Below, piece by piece: positions 25,282 to 34,725 of a stretch of 38,225 nt of DNA. Position numbers and translations under genes: made by a program. How positions within the stretch are numbered: the stretch's first letter is position 1; each line of letters starts with the position of its first letter. The stretch is from Clostridium thermobutyricum (GTDB lineage Bacteria; Bacillota; Clostridia; Ch29). The notes beneath the pieces are model-generated. The model made no database searches. It worked only from the letters and a program-made list of their open reading frames with translations, and was not told the origin of the DNA. Where the stretch lies: positions 1 through 38,225 of the forward strand of contig JAENYD010000022.1 of NCBI GenBank assembly GCA_016842005.1. The letters are read 5' to 3'.

Positions 25282-26484
25282 GTGGTCTCTATTAAAAGGT
25301 TTTTGAAGATTGCAGGAATAGTTTTGATTTCTTTTACGATAATATTTGCCTCTGCGGTATTTGTTTTTGTATCCTTAATCCATGAAGAATTACCGGAGAA
25401 TAGCGACAGTATACCGGATTGGGAGATTCCGGAACCCAAAAAGGACGAAAGGGTCAACGTCCTGCTTCTTGGGGTGGATGCAGGGGACCCTACCGACAAA
25501 AATGCTCCCAAGAGGTCGGATACAATGGTTCTTGCCAGCTATGACCCTGTTGGAAAAAAGGTGGACCTGATATCCATACCCAGGGATACCAGGGTCATGA
25601 TAAAAGGCAGGGGTTATGACAAGATTGCCCATGCCCATGCCTTCGGCGGGCCCAGCCTGGCCATGGAGACAGTGAGCAATTTTTTAGGGGTGGATGTCCA
25701 CTATTACTTCCGGATAGACTATGAAGGATTTAAAAAGGTGGTAGACAGCCTGGGAGGGATCCGGGTAAATGTGCCCATGGATATGGAATATCACGACCCC
25801 TATGACAATCCTCCTCTCCACATAAGTCTCAAAAAAGGGTGGCAGACCCTGAACGGGGAAAAGGCCATCCAGTTTGTGCGATACCGAAAAGGCTATGAAA
25901 ATGGGGATATAGGCAGGGTTGAAGCCCAGCAGGCATTTATGAGCGCAATGATAGACAAGGTTCTCAGTGCCGGTACCATACTGAGGATGCCGCTTCTTGC
26001 CCAGACCCTGGCTTCGCATCTTTCCACCAACATGGGCCTGTCTGAAATGAAGAAATACGCCTTTGATGCAGCGGGGATAAAACGGGAGGATATAAAAATG
26101 CACCGGATAGAGGGCGAAGCAAAGTACGTGGACGGTATTTCATATTTTATATATGACAAACAGAAAACAGAAGAACTTGTTGCATCTATATTTGGTGGGA
26201 CCGACAGTACTATTAAGGTTGAGGTGCTCAACGGCAGCGGTGTAAACGGGTTGGCGGGGAGAGTGGCATCAATGCTGGAAAAACAGGGTTTTGAAGTTGT
26301 CAATATAGGAAACGCCGATGGTATGGAATACAGCAGTACCCATGTTTATGACAGAAAAGGCAGAGGGGATAAGGCGAAGAAGGTTGCGAACGCCCTCAGT
26401 ATAAATACGTACAAGGTGGAAATTAACGAGGATAATGATGCTGATGTAACCATTATTTTAGGTAAAGACAAAAGCAATCTATAG
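25282..26484 (+). CDS. LytR-CpsA-Psr family wall-polymer ligase with LytR_C domain
   Basis: The 400-aa product has a membrane anchor (about 10-31), an LCP catalytic domain (about 55-215: VNVLLLGVD, RSDTMVLAS, ISIPRDTRV, and FVRYRKGY with key Arg residues) and a C-terminal LytR_C domain (about 310-398: IKVEVLNGSGVNGLAGRVAS). LCP enzymes transfer teichoic acids or other polymers from lipid carriers to peptidoglycan outside the membrane. The start is uncertain: GTG 25282 sits inside the GGGGTG stretch, and ATT 25291, five bases after GGGGTGG, may be used. It lies six bases after yqeK. Confidence 0.9.
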   Translation: MVSIKRFLKIAGIVLISFTIIFASAVFVFVSLIHEELPENSDSIPDWEIPEPKKDERVNVLLLGVDAGDPTDKNAPKRSDTMVLASYDPVGKKVDLISIPRDTRVMIKGRGYDKIAHAHAFGGPSLAMETVSNFLGVDVHYYFRIDYEGFKKVVDSLGGIRVNVPMDMEYHDPYDNPPLHISLKKGWQTLNGEKAIQFVRYRKGYENGDIGRVEAQQAFMSAMIDKVLSAGTILRMPLLAQTLASHLSTNMGLSEMKKYAFDAAGIKREDIKMHRIEGEAKYVDGISYFIYDKQKTEELVASIFGGTDSTIKVEVLNGSGVNGLAGRVASMLEKQGFEVVNIGNADGMEYSSTHVYDRKGRGDKAKKVANALSINTYKVEINEDNDADVTIILGKDKSNL

Positions 26485-26498
26485 TCAGGAGGTAATTG

Positions 26499-26849
26499 AT
26501 GGCGGTTAATTCACAGGATATGGTAAAGGTTGCCGTGGAAGCGGCAAAAAATAAAAAGGCTTCCGATATTACCGTCCTGGATATAAGCGGTATTTCCATC
26601 ATTGCAGATTATTTTGTAATCTGCAGCGGGAATTCGGCAATCCAGGTAAAAGCAATAGCTGATGAGATTATGGATAAAATGGAACAGGCCGGTTACCGGA
26701 AGGGCAGCGTAGAAGGCTATAAAGGGGAGAAATGGATACTGCTGGACTACAAAGATGTGGTCGTTCATGTGTTCCATGCCCAGGAAAGGGACTTTTACAG
26801 TCTGGAAAGGCTCTGGGGCGATGCAAAAGTCCTTGCATGCGATTCATGA
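26499..26849 (+). CDS. rsfS: Ribosome silencing factor RsfS
   Basis: The 116-aa product has the conserved RsfS segments DITVLDISGISIIADYFVIC, EGYKGEKWILLDYKDVVVHVF and ERDFYSLERLWGDA. RsfS binds L14 on the 50S subunit and blocks subunit joining during starvation. ATG 26499 is five bases after AGGAGGT. It ends the nadD-yqeK-LCP-rsfS run; leuS then has its own promoter. Confidence 0.96.
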   Translation: MAVNSQDMVKVAVEAAKNKKASDITVLDISGISIIADYFVICSGNSAIQVKAIADEIMDKMEQAGYRKGSVEGYKGEKWILLDYKDVVVHVFHAQERDFYSLERLWGDAKVLACDS

Positions 26850-26859
26850 TTTAAAATTG

Positions 26860-26888
26860 TTGACAGTTCAATAAAATTATTTTATAAT
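26860..26888 (+). promoter_or_regulatory. Perfect sigma-A consensus promoter for the leuS T-box leader
   Basis: TTGACA (26860-26865), a 17-base spacer and TATAAT (26883-26888) match consensus fully. It lies 10 bases after the rsfS stop and about 35 bases before the T-box stem I. Confidence 0.9.
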
Positions 26889-26922
26889 ATTTATTAAAAT
26901 TTTCATTGATTATTTTACTTTT

Positions 26923-27128
26923 CCAGGAGCAGTAAATGGGTAAGTCTCACAGAGAACCGGTGACTGCTGTGAGCCGGTAGACCCAACCGTCGAACTCGCC
27001 TGGGGTAAGCAGTAGGGGTGATTCCCTTATAAATTGACCTGAGTGGGCGGTCCTGCGGGAACGTCAATTAGGGTGGTAACGCGGGTAACTGTTCTCCCGT
27101 CCCTAAAACCTGGGACAGGAGTTTTTTT
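26923..27128 (+). promoter_or_regulatory. T-box leader with CUC (Leu) specifier controlling leuS
   Basis: Stem I closes with CCAGG (26923-26927) and CCTGG (26999-27003). The specifier region reads GAACTCGCC, with CTC (Leu) at 26995-26997. The T-box sequence AGGGTGGTAACGCGGG is at 27070-27085; its TGGT can pair with the uncharged tRNA end ACCA. The terminator has CTCCCGTCCC (27094-27103) and GGGACAGGAG (27112-27121) followed by seven T. Uncharged tRNA-Leu should favour the antiterminator and raise leuS expression. The T-box carries AA where CC is more usual. Confidence 0.92.
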
Positions 27129-27170
27129 ATTGATGAGTTTCTGATAATCAGCATGGGAGGGAATTGATTG

Positions 27171-29642
27171 ATGAAGTATGATTTCAGGGCAATAGAAGAG
27201 AGATGGCAGAAAGACTGGGAAGAGAAGCATATCTACAAAACAGACGATACAAAGGGAGATAAGTATTATGCCCTTGAGATGTTTCCCTACCCGTCAGGGA
27301 AACTGCATATGGGCCATGTGAGGAATTATTCCATTGGCGATGTTGTAGCCAGGTTCAAGAGAATGAACGGGAAAAAGGTCCTTCATCCCATGGGCTGGGA
27401 TGCCTTTGGCCTGCCGGCAGAAAATGCGGCCATAAAAAATAATACCCATCCCGATAAATGGACGCGGGACAATATAAGCAGCATGAGAAAACAATTGAAG
27501 TCTCTTGGTATCAGCTATGACTGGGACAGGGAAATAGCCAGCTGCCATCCCGGCTATTATAAATGGACTCAGTGGCTGTTCCTGCTTATGTATAACAACG
27601 GCCTTGCTTATAAGAAGAAATCATATGTGAACTGGTGTCCGTCCTGTGCCACTGTCCTTGCCAATGAGCAGGTGGTAAGCGGTGAATGTGAAAGATGTGG
27701 GAGCCCTGTGACCAAGAAAGAGCTGGAACAGTGGTTCTTCAAGATAACCGATTATGCCCAGAGGCTGCTGGACGACCTGGAGAAACTGGACGGGTGGCCA
27801 GACAAGGTAAAGATTATGCAGGAAAACTGGATCGGGAGGAGCGAAGGAGCTTCCATTGACTTTGAGGTGGAAGGCATGGATAAGCCCATGAGGGTATTTA
27901 CCACACGGCCTGACACGCTTTTTGGCACAACCTTTATGGCTCTGGCCCCGGAACATCCGCTGTGTGAACACCTGGTCAGGGGTAGCGAGTATCAGGAGCA
28001 GTTTGAGAGATTTGTTGACAGGATCAGGAGAATGAGCGAAATCGAGAGGACATCCACCGAGCTGGAAAAGGAAGGGGTATTCCTTGGAAGGTACGCTGTC
28101 AATCCCGTAAACGGGAAAAAACTTCCCATTTATGCTGCAAACTATATCCTTATGGATTATGGTACGGGGGCAATAATGGGAGTACCTGCCCATGACCAGA
28201 GAGACTATGACTTTGCGAAGAAGTATGATATTGATATAATACAGGTTATAGAGCTGGAAGACGGGGAATGTAATATTGATGACGGCGCCTTTGATGGAAG
28301 GGGCATAATGATTAATTCCGGCAAATATGACGGAATGGATAATATAGAAGGTATGAAACGCATCATAGAGGACCTGGAGGAAAAGGGTATCGGCAGAGGG
28401 GAAGTAACCTATAAGCTCAGGGACTGGCTGATATCCCGCCAGAGGTACTGGGGGGCACCTATTCCTATAGTGTACTGCCCAAAGTGTGGTGAGGTGCCGG
28501 TGCCTGAAGAAGACCTGCCTGTTATACTGCCTCTGGAGGTGGACCTTACAGGTAAAGGGGAATCCCCCCTTGCAAGAAATGAAGAGTTTGTTAATACTTC
28601 ATGCCCGGTATGCGGGGGAGCGGCCACGAGGGAGACTGACACCATGGATACCTTTGTCTGTTCGTCATGGTACTTCATCAGATTTGCCGACCCTAGAAAC
28701 GACAGTGAAGTATTCAACACTGCCGTGGCTGATTACTGGATGCCGGTGGACCAGTATATCGGAGGGGTGGAGCATGCAATACTGCACCTTATGTATGCCA
28801 GGTTTTTTACCAAGGTACTGTATGATATGAAACTGTGTTCCCATGAAGAACCTTTCCAGAACTTGCTGACCCAGGGTATGGTACTGAAAGATGGTGCCAA
28901 GATGTCCAAGTCCAAAGGGAACGTGGTCAGTCCGGAAGATATTATTAACAAATATGGCGCCGATACCGCCCGGTTGTTCATCCTGTTTGCCGCACCACCC
29001 GAGAGAGACCTGGAATGGAGCGACCAGGGGGTTGAAGGGTGTTACAGATTCCTCAACAGACTGTGGAGGCTGGTAGACGAGTGCAAGAATTTGATTGACA
29101 GTTTACCGGCCAGTGCTGCAAATACTTCAGATGAATTATCCGGCAGGGACAAGGATATGCTTTATACAATAAACTATACTGTCAAAAAGGTTACCAGCGA
29201 TATCGAAGAACGTTTTAATTTCAATACCGCCATAAGTGCCCTTATGGAGATGGTAAACGCCCTTTACCAGTATAAAGAGGCAGAAGACAGAAAAGCCAAT
29301 ATTCTGGTGGAAGGCCTGCAAAAACTTGTTGTATTGATGGCGCCTTTTGCACCTCATATTACTGAGGAACTGTGGAAGATGTTAGGGAATGGAACCAGCG
29401 TACACAGTCAGAAATGGCCCGCATACAATGAAGATGCACTGGTCAGGGACAGTATTACAATGGTTGTACAGGTTAATGGTAAGGTTAGAAGCAAAATCGA
29501 GATACCGGCACAGATGGACAGGGATGAGGCAGTAAAGCGTGCCATGGCCGACCATAAGATACAGTCATACATTGATGGGAAAAACATTGTGAATACTATA
29601 GTTGTGCCTGGCAAATTAATTAATGTAGTTGTAAGGGGGTAA
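27171..29642 (+). CDS. leuS: Leucyl-tRNA synthetase
   Basis: The 823-aa class I enzyme has the HIGH-type motif HMGH within [15 protein letters not shown] (about 43-57), a zinc-type cysteine set ([15 protein letters not shown]), the CP1 editing domain ([24 protein letters not shown]) and KMSKS within [12 protein letters not shown]. The C-terminal anticodon-binding part includes [14 protein letters not shown]. It charges tRNA-Leu in the cytoplasm. ATG 27171 is eight bases after GGGAGGGA; TTG 27168 is less likely. It is under T-box control. Confidence 0.98.
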   Translation: MKYDFRAIEERWQKDWEEKHIYKTDDTKGDKYYALEMFPYPSGKLHMGHVRNYSIGDVVARFKRMNGKKVLHPMGWDAFGLPAENAAIKNNTHPDKWTRDNISSMRKQLKSLGISYDWDREIASCHPGYYKWTQWLFLLMYNNGLAYKKKSYVNWCPSCATVLANEQVVSGECERCGSPVTKKELEQWFFKITDYAQRLLDDLEKLDGWPDKVKIMQENWIGRSEGASIDFEVEGMDKPMRVFTTRPDTLFGTTFMALAPEHPLCEHLVRGSEYQEQFERFVDRIRRMSEIERTSTELEKEGVFLGRYAVNPVNGKKLPIYAANYILMDYGTGAIMGVPAHDQRDYDFAKKYDIDIIQVIELEDGECNIDDGAFDGRGIMINSGKYDGMDNIEGMKRIIEDLEEKGIGRGEVTYKLRDWLISRQRYWGAPIPIVYCPKCGEVPVPEEDLPVILPLEVDLTGKGESPLARNEEFVNTSCPVCGGAATRETDTMDTFVCSSWYFIRFADPRNDSEVFNTAVADYWMPVDQYIGGVEHAILHLMYARFFTKVLYDMKLCSHEEPFQNLLTQGMVLKDGAKMSKSKGNVVSPEDIINKYGADTARLFILFAAPPERDLEWSDQGVEGCYRFLNRLWRLVDECKNLIDSLPASAANTSDELSGRDKDMLYTINYTVKKVTSDIEERFNFNTAISALMEMVNALYQYKEAEDRKANILVEGLQKLVVLMAPFAPHITEELWKMLGNGTSVHSQKWPAYNEDALVRDSITMVVQVNGKVRSKIEIPAQMDRDEAVKRAMADHKIQSYIDGKNIVNTIVVPGKLINVVVRG

Positions 29643-29647
29643 GTTCT

Positions 29648-30298
29648 ATGCCAGATAATCTACATCCTATTCTTGAAAACATGAAACCAGTAGTTAAGGG
29701 AATAGCCAAGACTTTCGGCAAAGATTGCGAAGTGGTACTGCACGATATAACCGATCCATACAATTCCATCGTGGCCATTGAGAATTCCCACATCACCGGA
29801 AGAGGATTGGGAGGTCCCATGTCGGACATCAATATTGACAGAATAAAAAACGGTGACTTTAAAGAGGACCAGTTGAATTATACAAAGAAAACACCTGACG
29901 GAAGGGTGCTGAAATCTTCCACAATTGTTATCAGGGATGAAAAACAGAAGCCCATAGGTTGTCTATGCATTAATTTCGAACTTTCAAAGTATATTGTAGT
30001 CAGGAATGCAATAAACGCATTATGCGCAACCGATGAAGAAAACACCACCGATGGTGAAAGCGGCTTTGAAACTACGAATATTAATGATATACTGTGTAAT
30101 CTGGTTAATAATGTACTGGACAGCCTGGGGAAACCGGTGGCGTATATGTCCAAGGAGGATAAGGTGGAGATAGTGAAAATGCTGGACCAGAAGGGTGCTT
30201 TTCTGATAAAAGGGGCTATCGACTATGTCGCCAAAATTTTGTGCGTTTCCAGGTACACAATCTATAACTATCTGGACGAAATAAGGGTGTCCGATTAG
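29648..30298 (+). CDS. YheO/DauR-type transcriptional regulator (PAS + HTH)
   Basis: The 216-aa product has an N-terminal YheO-type PAS domain (about 10-120, FGKDCEVVLHDITDPYNSIV) and a C-terminal HTH (about 165-213, KGAIDYVAKILCVSRYTIYN). DauR in Pseudomonas, of this family, controls D-arginine catabolism. Directly after it is ridA with its own promoter, a frequent pairing, so it may respond to an amino acid-derived metabolite. The ATG start 29648 follows GTAAGGGGG, overlapping the leuS end. Regulated genes are inference. Confidence 0.8.
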   Translation: MPDNLHPILENMKPVVKGIAKTFGKDCEVVLHDITDPYNSIVAIENSHITGRGLGGPMSDINIDRIKNGDFKEDQLNYTKKTPDGRVLKSSTIVIRDEKQKPIGCLCINFELSKYIVVRNAINALCATDEENTTDGESGFETTNINDILCNLVNNVLDSLGKPVAYMSKEDKVEIVKMLDQKGAFLIKGAIDYVAKILCVSRYTIYNYLDEIRVSD

Positions 30299-30314
30299 TG
30301 CGGCAGGCAGCATA

Positions 30315-30337
30315 TCCTGGCAGAAATATGGTATAAT
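30315..30337 (+). promoter_or_regulatory. Extended -10 promoter for ridA
   Basis: TGG-TATAAT spans 30329-30337, 33 bases before the ridA start. The -35 region shows no clear match. It suggests ridA can be transcribed apart from the upstream regulator. Confidence 0.5.
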
Positions 30338-30370
30338 GAAAACAATAAATATACCAAGGAGGAAATGGTT

Positions 30371-30754
30371 ATGGCAAAAGAAGTTATTTCCACAACAAAG
30401 GCTCCTGCAGCTGTAGGTCCTTATTCACAGGCAGTGAAAGCCGGAGACTTTGTATTTACCTCGGGACAAATTCCTATCAACCCTGAAACCGGGGAACTGG
30501 TAAAAGGAGATATAAGAGGACAGACCCGTCAGGTGCTTCAGAACCTCAAGGCTGTTTTGGAAGCGGCTGGTACAGGTCTGGATAAGGTGGTCAAGACTAC
30601 CGTATTCATAAATGACATGGACCGGTTTGGAGATGTGAATGAAGTGTATGCCAGCTTCTTCGCCGGTGATTTTCCGGGCAGGTCCTGCGTTGAGGTAGCC
30701 AGGCTGCCAAAAGACGTGGCGGTGGAAATAGAAGCGGTGGCATTAATAAAATAA
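30371..30754 (+). CDS. ridA: RidA family reactive imine deaminase
   Basis: The 127-aa product has the family segments [20 protein letters not shown] and [21 protein letters not shown], with the conserved Arg that binds the carboxylate of 2-aminoacrylate-type imines. RidA clears reactive enamines formed by PLP enzymes. ATG 30371 is eight bases after AGGAGG; ATG 30365 is only two bases from it. Convergent with dacF. Confidence 0.95.
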   Translation: MAKEVISTTKAPAAVGPYSQAVKAGDFVFTSGQIPINPETGELVKGDIRGQTRQVLQNLKAVLEAAGTGLDKVVKTTVFINDMDRFGDVNEVYASFFAGDFPGRSCVEVARLPKDVAVEIEAVALIK

Positions 30755-30760
30755 AACAAC

Positions 30761-30791
30761 AAGGAGAGGGAAACCTCTCCTTAACTATTTT
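30761..30791. terminator. Bidirectional terminator between ridA and dacF
   Basis: AAGGAGAGG (30761-30769) pairs perfectly with CCTCTCCTT (30774-30782) across a 4-base loop. T-rich sequence follows on the plus strand and TTGTTTTATTTTA on the minus strand. The dacF stop at 30785 lies on its edge. Confidence 0.75.
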
Positions 30792-32026
30792 CTGAAAAAG
30801 TATTTGGATTTGTTTCTTTTCTGCCTGAGGACTATATATACGGATGCGGCTGATACCAGCAGCAGTACGGGCCATATATACGGCAGAGTATTATTGTCTC
30901 CTTTACTGCTGAAAATACTGGACAGCATAACCTGGACCTGATTGGTATCATCAGCAATGAGTCTGATTTTGCCTATAACGTCTTCCCCTATCCTGTACTC
31001 CAGAAATCCCAGTCGTTCCCCCGGGTGAACAGGGGCTTTGATTTCTCCGTCCAGTACTGTCCTTCTTTCGATTTCGGGGCTCTGTCCTTTAAGTACGTCG
31101 TAATGGAATGCCTTCTCGGTTACCAGCTTTATCTTTCTCGAAGAGCCCTTTACATCCGCCTCCCGGATTACCTCACCGGCTTTGTTCAAAGGTACTGATT
31201 TGTAGTTGTCAAAGCCGTAGTCCAGGAGCTTTATTGTGTTTTCCCACATACGGTTGGAGTTGTTTTCGCCCAATATTACTGTTATAAGCTGCAGTCCGTT
31301 CTTGCTTGCGGAACCCACGAAGCAGTGTCCTGCTGCTGTCGTATAGCCGGTTTTTACGCCGTTCGCCCCTTCATAACTGTAGGAAGTGTTTTTGATAAGC
31401 TTGTTGCCGTTATAGAGATAGCGTGTATCCTGCATGTTGGTTTCCGGCATTATATAGCGGGTAGTGTCTACAATCTTTTTGAATGCGGGTATTGTCATGG
31501 CGTATCTCGCAATCTGGGCAAGGTCGTATGCGGTAGTTACGTGATTGGGGTCGGGCAATCCATTGGGATTGGTGAAATGTGTGTTTAATGCTCCCAGTTG
31601 TTTTGCTTTGTCGTTCATCATTACTGCAAACTCTTCAACAGACCCCCCTATATGTTCGGCTATAGCTATGGCCGCATCATTGCCTGATTCCAGAAGCAAA
31701 GCGTATAACAGCTGTTCCAGGGTTACTTTTTCCCCTTCCAGAAGATATATCCTGCTCCCGCTGACATACGAAGCCTTTTTGCTTATAGGGACGTAATCCT
31801 CGAGATTGCCCCGTTCAAGGGCCAGTATGGCTGTCATGATTTTTGTCGTACTGGCGGGATACGCTTTTACATGGGCGTTTTTGTCATATAAGACCTGTCC
31901 GGTATCGGCATCTATGAGGACGGCTTTGGGTGAAGATATATTCGGAGATGCCAGAGCAATGCCGGAAGTCATAAAAATAACCGCTAGTATAAGTAAAGCT
32001 GCGACTGGAATATGTCTTTTTCTCAT
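30785..32026 (-). CDS. dacF: D-alanyl-D-alanine carboxypeptidase, DacF type
   Basis: The 413-aa penicillin-binding protein has a signal peptide (about 5-26, cleavage near ALA-SP), the peptidase S11 domain with STTK (catalytic Ser), SGN in LLESGNDAAI and KTG in GVKTGYTTAAG, then a PBP5 C-terminal beta domain (about 290-375). It ends with a C-terminal membrane helix and basic tail, an anchor like that of DacA/DacF. It trims the terminal D-Ala of peptidoglycan stem peptides; DacF acts in the forespore in Bacillus, while DacA is vegetative, and I cannot tell which role holds here. ATG at 32026-32024 has GGGAGG upstream. Confidence 0.9.
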   Translation of the reverse strand: MRKRHIPVAALLILAVIFMTSGIALASPNISSPKAVLIDADTGQVLYDKNAHVKAYPASTTKIMTAILALERGNLEDYVPISKKASYVSGSRIYLLEGEKVTLEQLLYALLLESGNDAAIAIAEHIGGSVEEFAVMMNDKAKQLGALNTHFTNPNGLPDPNHVTTAYDLAQIARYAMTIPAFKKIVDTTRYIMPETNMQDTRYLYNGNKLIKNTSYSYEGANGVKTGYTTAAGHCFVGSASKNGLQLITVILGENNSNRMWENTIKLLDYGFDNYKSVPLNKAGEVIREADVKGSSRKIKLVTEKAFHYDVLKGQSPEIERRTVLDGEIKAPVHPGERLGFLEYRIGEDVIGKIRLIADDTNQVQVMLSSIFSSKGDNNTLPYIWPVLLLVSAASVYIVLRQKRNKSKYFFRK

Positions 32027-32044
32027 GCTGTTCCTCCCGTTTAG

Positions 32045-32222
32045 TGACATTATTTTGGTGTTAAAATCCCCGCTTGACAGAAGCTTCACTTTACAGAGGT
32101 GCAGCCGTCCGCAGCATTCCCAAGAATATGGTGGCCTGAGTTAGCGGGGGGACTGACGGACGCTAACACCCCGACCGGCCGGGATAAGCTTCAGTTGAAA
32201 ACCCCAGCTGAAGCAAGTTTCA
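32045..32222 (-). ncRNA. GC-rich probable structured RNA between dacF and comEA
   Basis: This stretch is far richer in G and C than the flanks and has no coding frame. Inverted repeats include GTTAGCG/CGCTAAC (32140-32146 and 32160-32166), CGTCCG/CGGACG (32106-32111 and 32156-32161, mutually exclusive with the first) and AGCTTCAG/CTGAAGC near 32187-32214. A TATACT box on the minus strand (32234-32229) would start an RNA at about 32222 running toward dacF. It may be a dacF leader or a separate small RNA. One family to test is the raiA motif, which I recall being reported near comEA genes. Confidence 0.5.
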
Positions 32223-32228
32223 CTTAAT

Positions 32229-32257
32229 AGTATAACAAATATCCGCTTTCCTTTACA
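32229..32257 (-). promoter_or_regulatory. Possible promoter for the structured region and dacF
   Basis: On the minus strand TATACT lies at 32234-32229, with TGTAAA at 32257-32252 and a 17-base spacer. The -35 is a weak match (3 of 6). The layout fits the start of the GC-rich structured stretch. Confidence 0.4.
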
Positions 32258-32393
32258 GGGGGAAAACCGCACAGCTACATATTGTTTATTGAGGATAAAT
32301 ATGTAACTGTTGCAGGAATTAACATATATAAAATAGAATTAGAAGTATGATAGGTGATTGGATATGATATGTGGGAGTTTGGAGGTGAGTGCA

Positions 32394-32978
32394 GTGCATA
32401 TATCCGGAAGGGAAAAGGGCCTCATGACGGTCATACTGATTTTGCTGCTGTCCAATGTCTACTTTATATATATAAATAACTGGGGACAAAAGACGGTGTT
32501 AACTCCCGAGACCATAGACAGCATTTTTGTTGAAGAAGAGGAAGAGGACAAATCTGTTGTAGTCTATGTTACGGGGCAGGTGAAGAGTAAGGGAGTTGTG
32601 TGCCTGCAGGAAGGGGACAGGGTTATAGATGCAATAAATGCCGCCGGGGGTCCCACCGGGGAAGCGGACCTGGACAGGATCAACCTGGCTGAACTGGTGA
32701 CTGATGAGAAATGGATATATGTTCCCTATGTTGGAGAAGAGATAAATCATGCCGTTATTGGCAGTATCGGCCGGGAAGATGAGGGGAAAGTGAATATAAA
32801 TACTGCAAGCGCTTCGGAGATTGAGCGTCTACCGGGGATCGGTCCCGTCCTGGCCGGGAGGATTGTGGACTTCAGGGAGAAGCGGGGGCCTTTCGGGACA
32901 CCGGAGGACATAATGAAGGTGTCGGGTATAGGTCCCAGGATATATGAGAGTATAAAGGACAGTATATCGGTGAAATGA
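32394..32978 (+). CDS. comEA: ComEA-like DNA-binding protein (SLBB + helix-hairpin-helix)
   Basis: The 194-aa product has a membrane anchor (about 9-26), a SLBB domain (about 54-115, VVVYVTGQVKSKGVVCLQEG) and two helix-hairpin-helix motifs at the C-terminus (INTASASEIERLPGIGPVLA; VSGIGPRIYESIKD). ComEA binds incoming DNA at the outer membrane face in natural transformation. GTG 32394 is seven bases after GGAGGTGA; earlier in-frame starts lack a site. No comEC is adjacent in the window (AlsT-type gene follows on the other strand), so competence is not shown. Confidence 0.88.
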   Translation: MHISGREKGLMTVILILLLSNVYFIYINNWGQKTVLTPETIDSIFVEEEEEDKSVVVYVTGQVKSKGVVCLQEGDRVIDAINAAGGPTGEADLDRINLAELVTDEKWIYVPYVGEEINHAVIGSIGREDEGKVNINTASASEIERLPGIGPVLAGRIVDFREKRGPFGTPEDIMKVSGIGPRIYESIKDSISVK

Positions 32979-33005
32979 AGACGATAATACAGGTACTGTG
33001 ATAAA

Positions 33006-33039
33006 AAGAAGGGTTTTGCTCGGAGGCAAAACCCTTCTT
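33006..33039. terminator. 14-bp bidirectional terminator between comEA and the symporter gene
   Basis: AAGAAGGGTTTTGC (33006-33019) pairs perfectly with GCAAAACCCTTCTT (33026-33039) across a 6-base loop. The flanks are A-rich on the left and end near the minus-strand stop at 33048-33046, so it can serve both convergent genes. Confidence 0.85.
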
Positions 33040-33045
33040 GAACTA

Positions 33046-34446
33046 TTATTTCGCTTTTTCTCTTTCCTCGTATTCTTTGAGGGATTTGAATATGAAACCG
33101 CTCAATGCAATTATTGCTATCAAGTTCGGTATGGCCATAAGTCCGTTGAACGCATCCGAGATGTTCCATACGAAACTGAGCTGGACGGCCGAACCAAGGA
33201 ATACACATATTACCCACAGATATTTGTAAACATTAATGGATTTAACTCCGAATATATATTCAACACACTTGGAACCGTAGTAGTACCAGCCCAGAATTGT
33301 AGAAAATGCGAAGAATATTAGTCCGAAGGTTACTATAAATCCTCCGGGTCCGGGCATGCCAAGCGTAAATGCCCTTGTAGTCAAGTCCGCTCCGAGGAGG
33401 AAATCCACCCCTTCGGTGCCAACCTGGTGTAACTGGTCGGATTTATCGGCCAGCAGCATCATGCCATTATCTCCTATCTGAACAAGGGGCGATACCAGTA
33501 TAACCAGGGCGGTCATGGAACAGATAACAAGAGTATCTATGAAACTACCCAGGCTGGCTATTATACCCTGTTTTACGTGGTCGGTGTTCTTGGAAGCTGC
33601 ATGGGCTATAGGTGCACTACCAAGGCCTGCCTCATTGGAGAATATACCCCTGGCAACACCGAAACGGATTACAGAGCCTACAAGGCCTCCACCCACTGCT
33701 TTGCCCGTAAAGGCATTGGAGAAAATCATACCGAAGGCTGCGCCGATTTTGTCCGCATGGATACCCAGGATTACGAGGGACCCAACAACATAGACAACCG
33801 CCATGATAGGTACAAGTTTATCGGTAACTCGGGCTATGGATTTGATACCGCCCAGAATTACGGCGGCGGTAGCAATAGCTATTACGATACCGGTAATCAT
33901 GGGGTTAATATTGAATGACTGCTGTATTGATGCTGCAACCGAGTTGGACTGAACCATGTTGCCTATACCGAAAGCGGCAACCGATCCGAACAGGGCAAAG
34001 AGGAATGCCAGCCATTTCCACTGTTCGCCCATACCGTTCTTTATGTAGTACATGGGTCCGCCGGACATTTCTCCCTTTTCATTTTTCTCCCTGAATTTGA
34101 GGGCAAGCAGACCTTCGGAGAACTTGGTTGCTCCACCAAATGCAGCTGTTACCCACATCCAGAACACTGCACCGGGGCCGCCTGATGCTATAGCTGTAGC
34201 GACACCGGCAATGTTACCGGTACCTATGGTAGCGGCCAGGGAAGTCATAAGGGACTGGAAGGGACTGATATCTCCTTCACCCTCTGATTTGCTTACAAGC
34301 AGTTTGAATGCATATCCAAGTTTACGCAATTGTACAAATCTAGTACCGAATGATACCAAAATGCCTGTGCCCAGAAGGAAGACTATCATAATCGGTCCCC
34401 AGGCAAAACTGCCAAGCTTACCTACCAAAGTATTTAGAGCTTCCAT
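33046..34446 (-). CDS. AlsT-type sodium:alanine/glycine symporter (AGCS family)
   Basis: The 466-aa product has about ten membrane segments and AGCS signatures: GPIMIVFLLGTGILVSFGTR in the first, TIGTGNIAGVATAI, GPGAVFWMWVTAAFGGATKF, and NEAGLGSAPIAHAAS. Such carriers take up alanine, glycine or related amino acids with Na+. ATG at 34446-34444 follows AAAGGGGA. Monocistronic, convergent with comEA. Substrate is not fixed by sequence. Confidence 0.92.
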   Translation of the reverse strand: MEALNTLVGKLGSFAWGPIMIVFLLGTGILVSFGTRFVQLRKLGYAFKLLVSKSEGEGDISPFQSLMTSLAATIGTGNIAGVATAIASGGPGAVFWMWVTAAFGGATKFSEGLLALKFREKNEKGEMSGGPMYYIKNGMGEQWKWLAFLFALFGSVAAFGIGNMVQSNSVAASIQQSFNINPMITGIVIAIATAAVILGGIKSIARVTDKLVPIMAVVYVVGSLVILGIHADKIGAAFGMIFSNAFTGKAVGGGLVGSVIRFGVARGIFSNEAGLGSAPIAHAASKNTDHVKQGIIASLGSFIDTLVICSMTALVILVSPLVQIGDNGMMLLADKSDQLHQVGTEGVDFLLGADLTTRAFTLGMPGPGGFIVTFGLIFFAFSTILGWYYYGSKCVEYIFGVKSINVYKYLWVICVFLGSAVQLSFVWNISDAFNGLMAIPNLIAIIALSGFIFKSLKEYEEREKAK

Positions 34447-34725
34447 TCAATTTCCCCTTTCCTGTTTTTTTGATATAAACCTCCCGAGAGTATAACCATC
34501 CATCACCTCCATTATAATAATCACGCCTTCAATAGGGTATGTATTAGTACATGGATCAGGTTAAAATATATAGATCAATACTTTTTAGATATTCTATAAC
34601 TATAATTAAAATCCTTTCGATATGTTTAAAAAAATTAACAAAATTAATAGGGTGCAGCAAAGTTGAATAATTTGCCTTTGTATGGGAAAATAGAAAAGGA
34701 TAACAGCAACATGGAGGGATATGGA
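34447..34725. other. AT-rich divergent intergenic region
   Basis: Between the symporter and selA lie 279 AT-rich bases. No gene or clear hairpin is seen. A weak AGGGTG site near 34650 could serve TTG 34663, an upstream start for selA. Promoters for both genes must lie here, but no consensus pair stands out. Confidence 0.4.

Noticed and set aside
30785-32089. Extended dacF start upstream of 32026
   Set aside because: The extra 21 residues precede a clean signal peptide, and GGGAGG sits just before ATG 32026.
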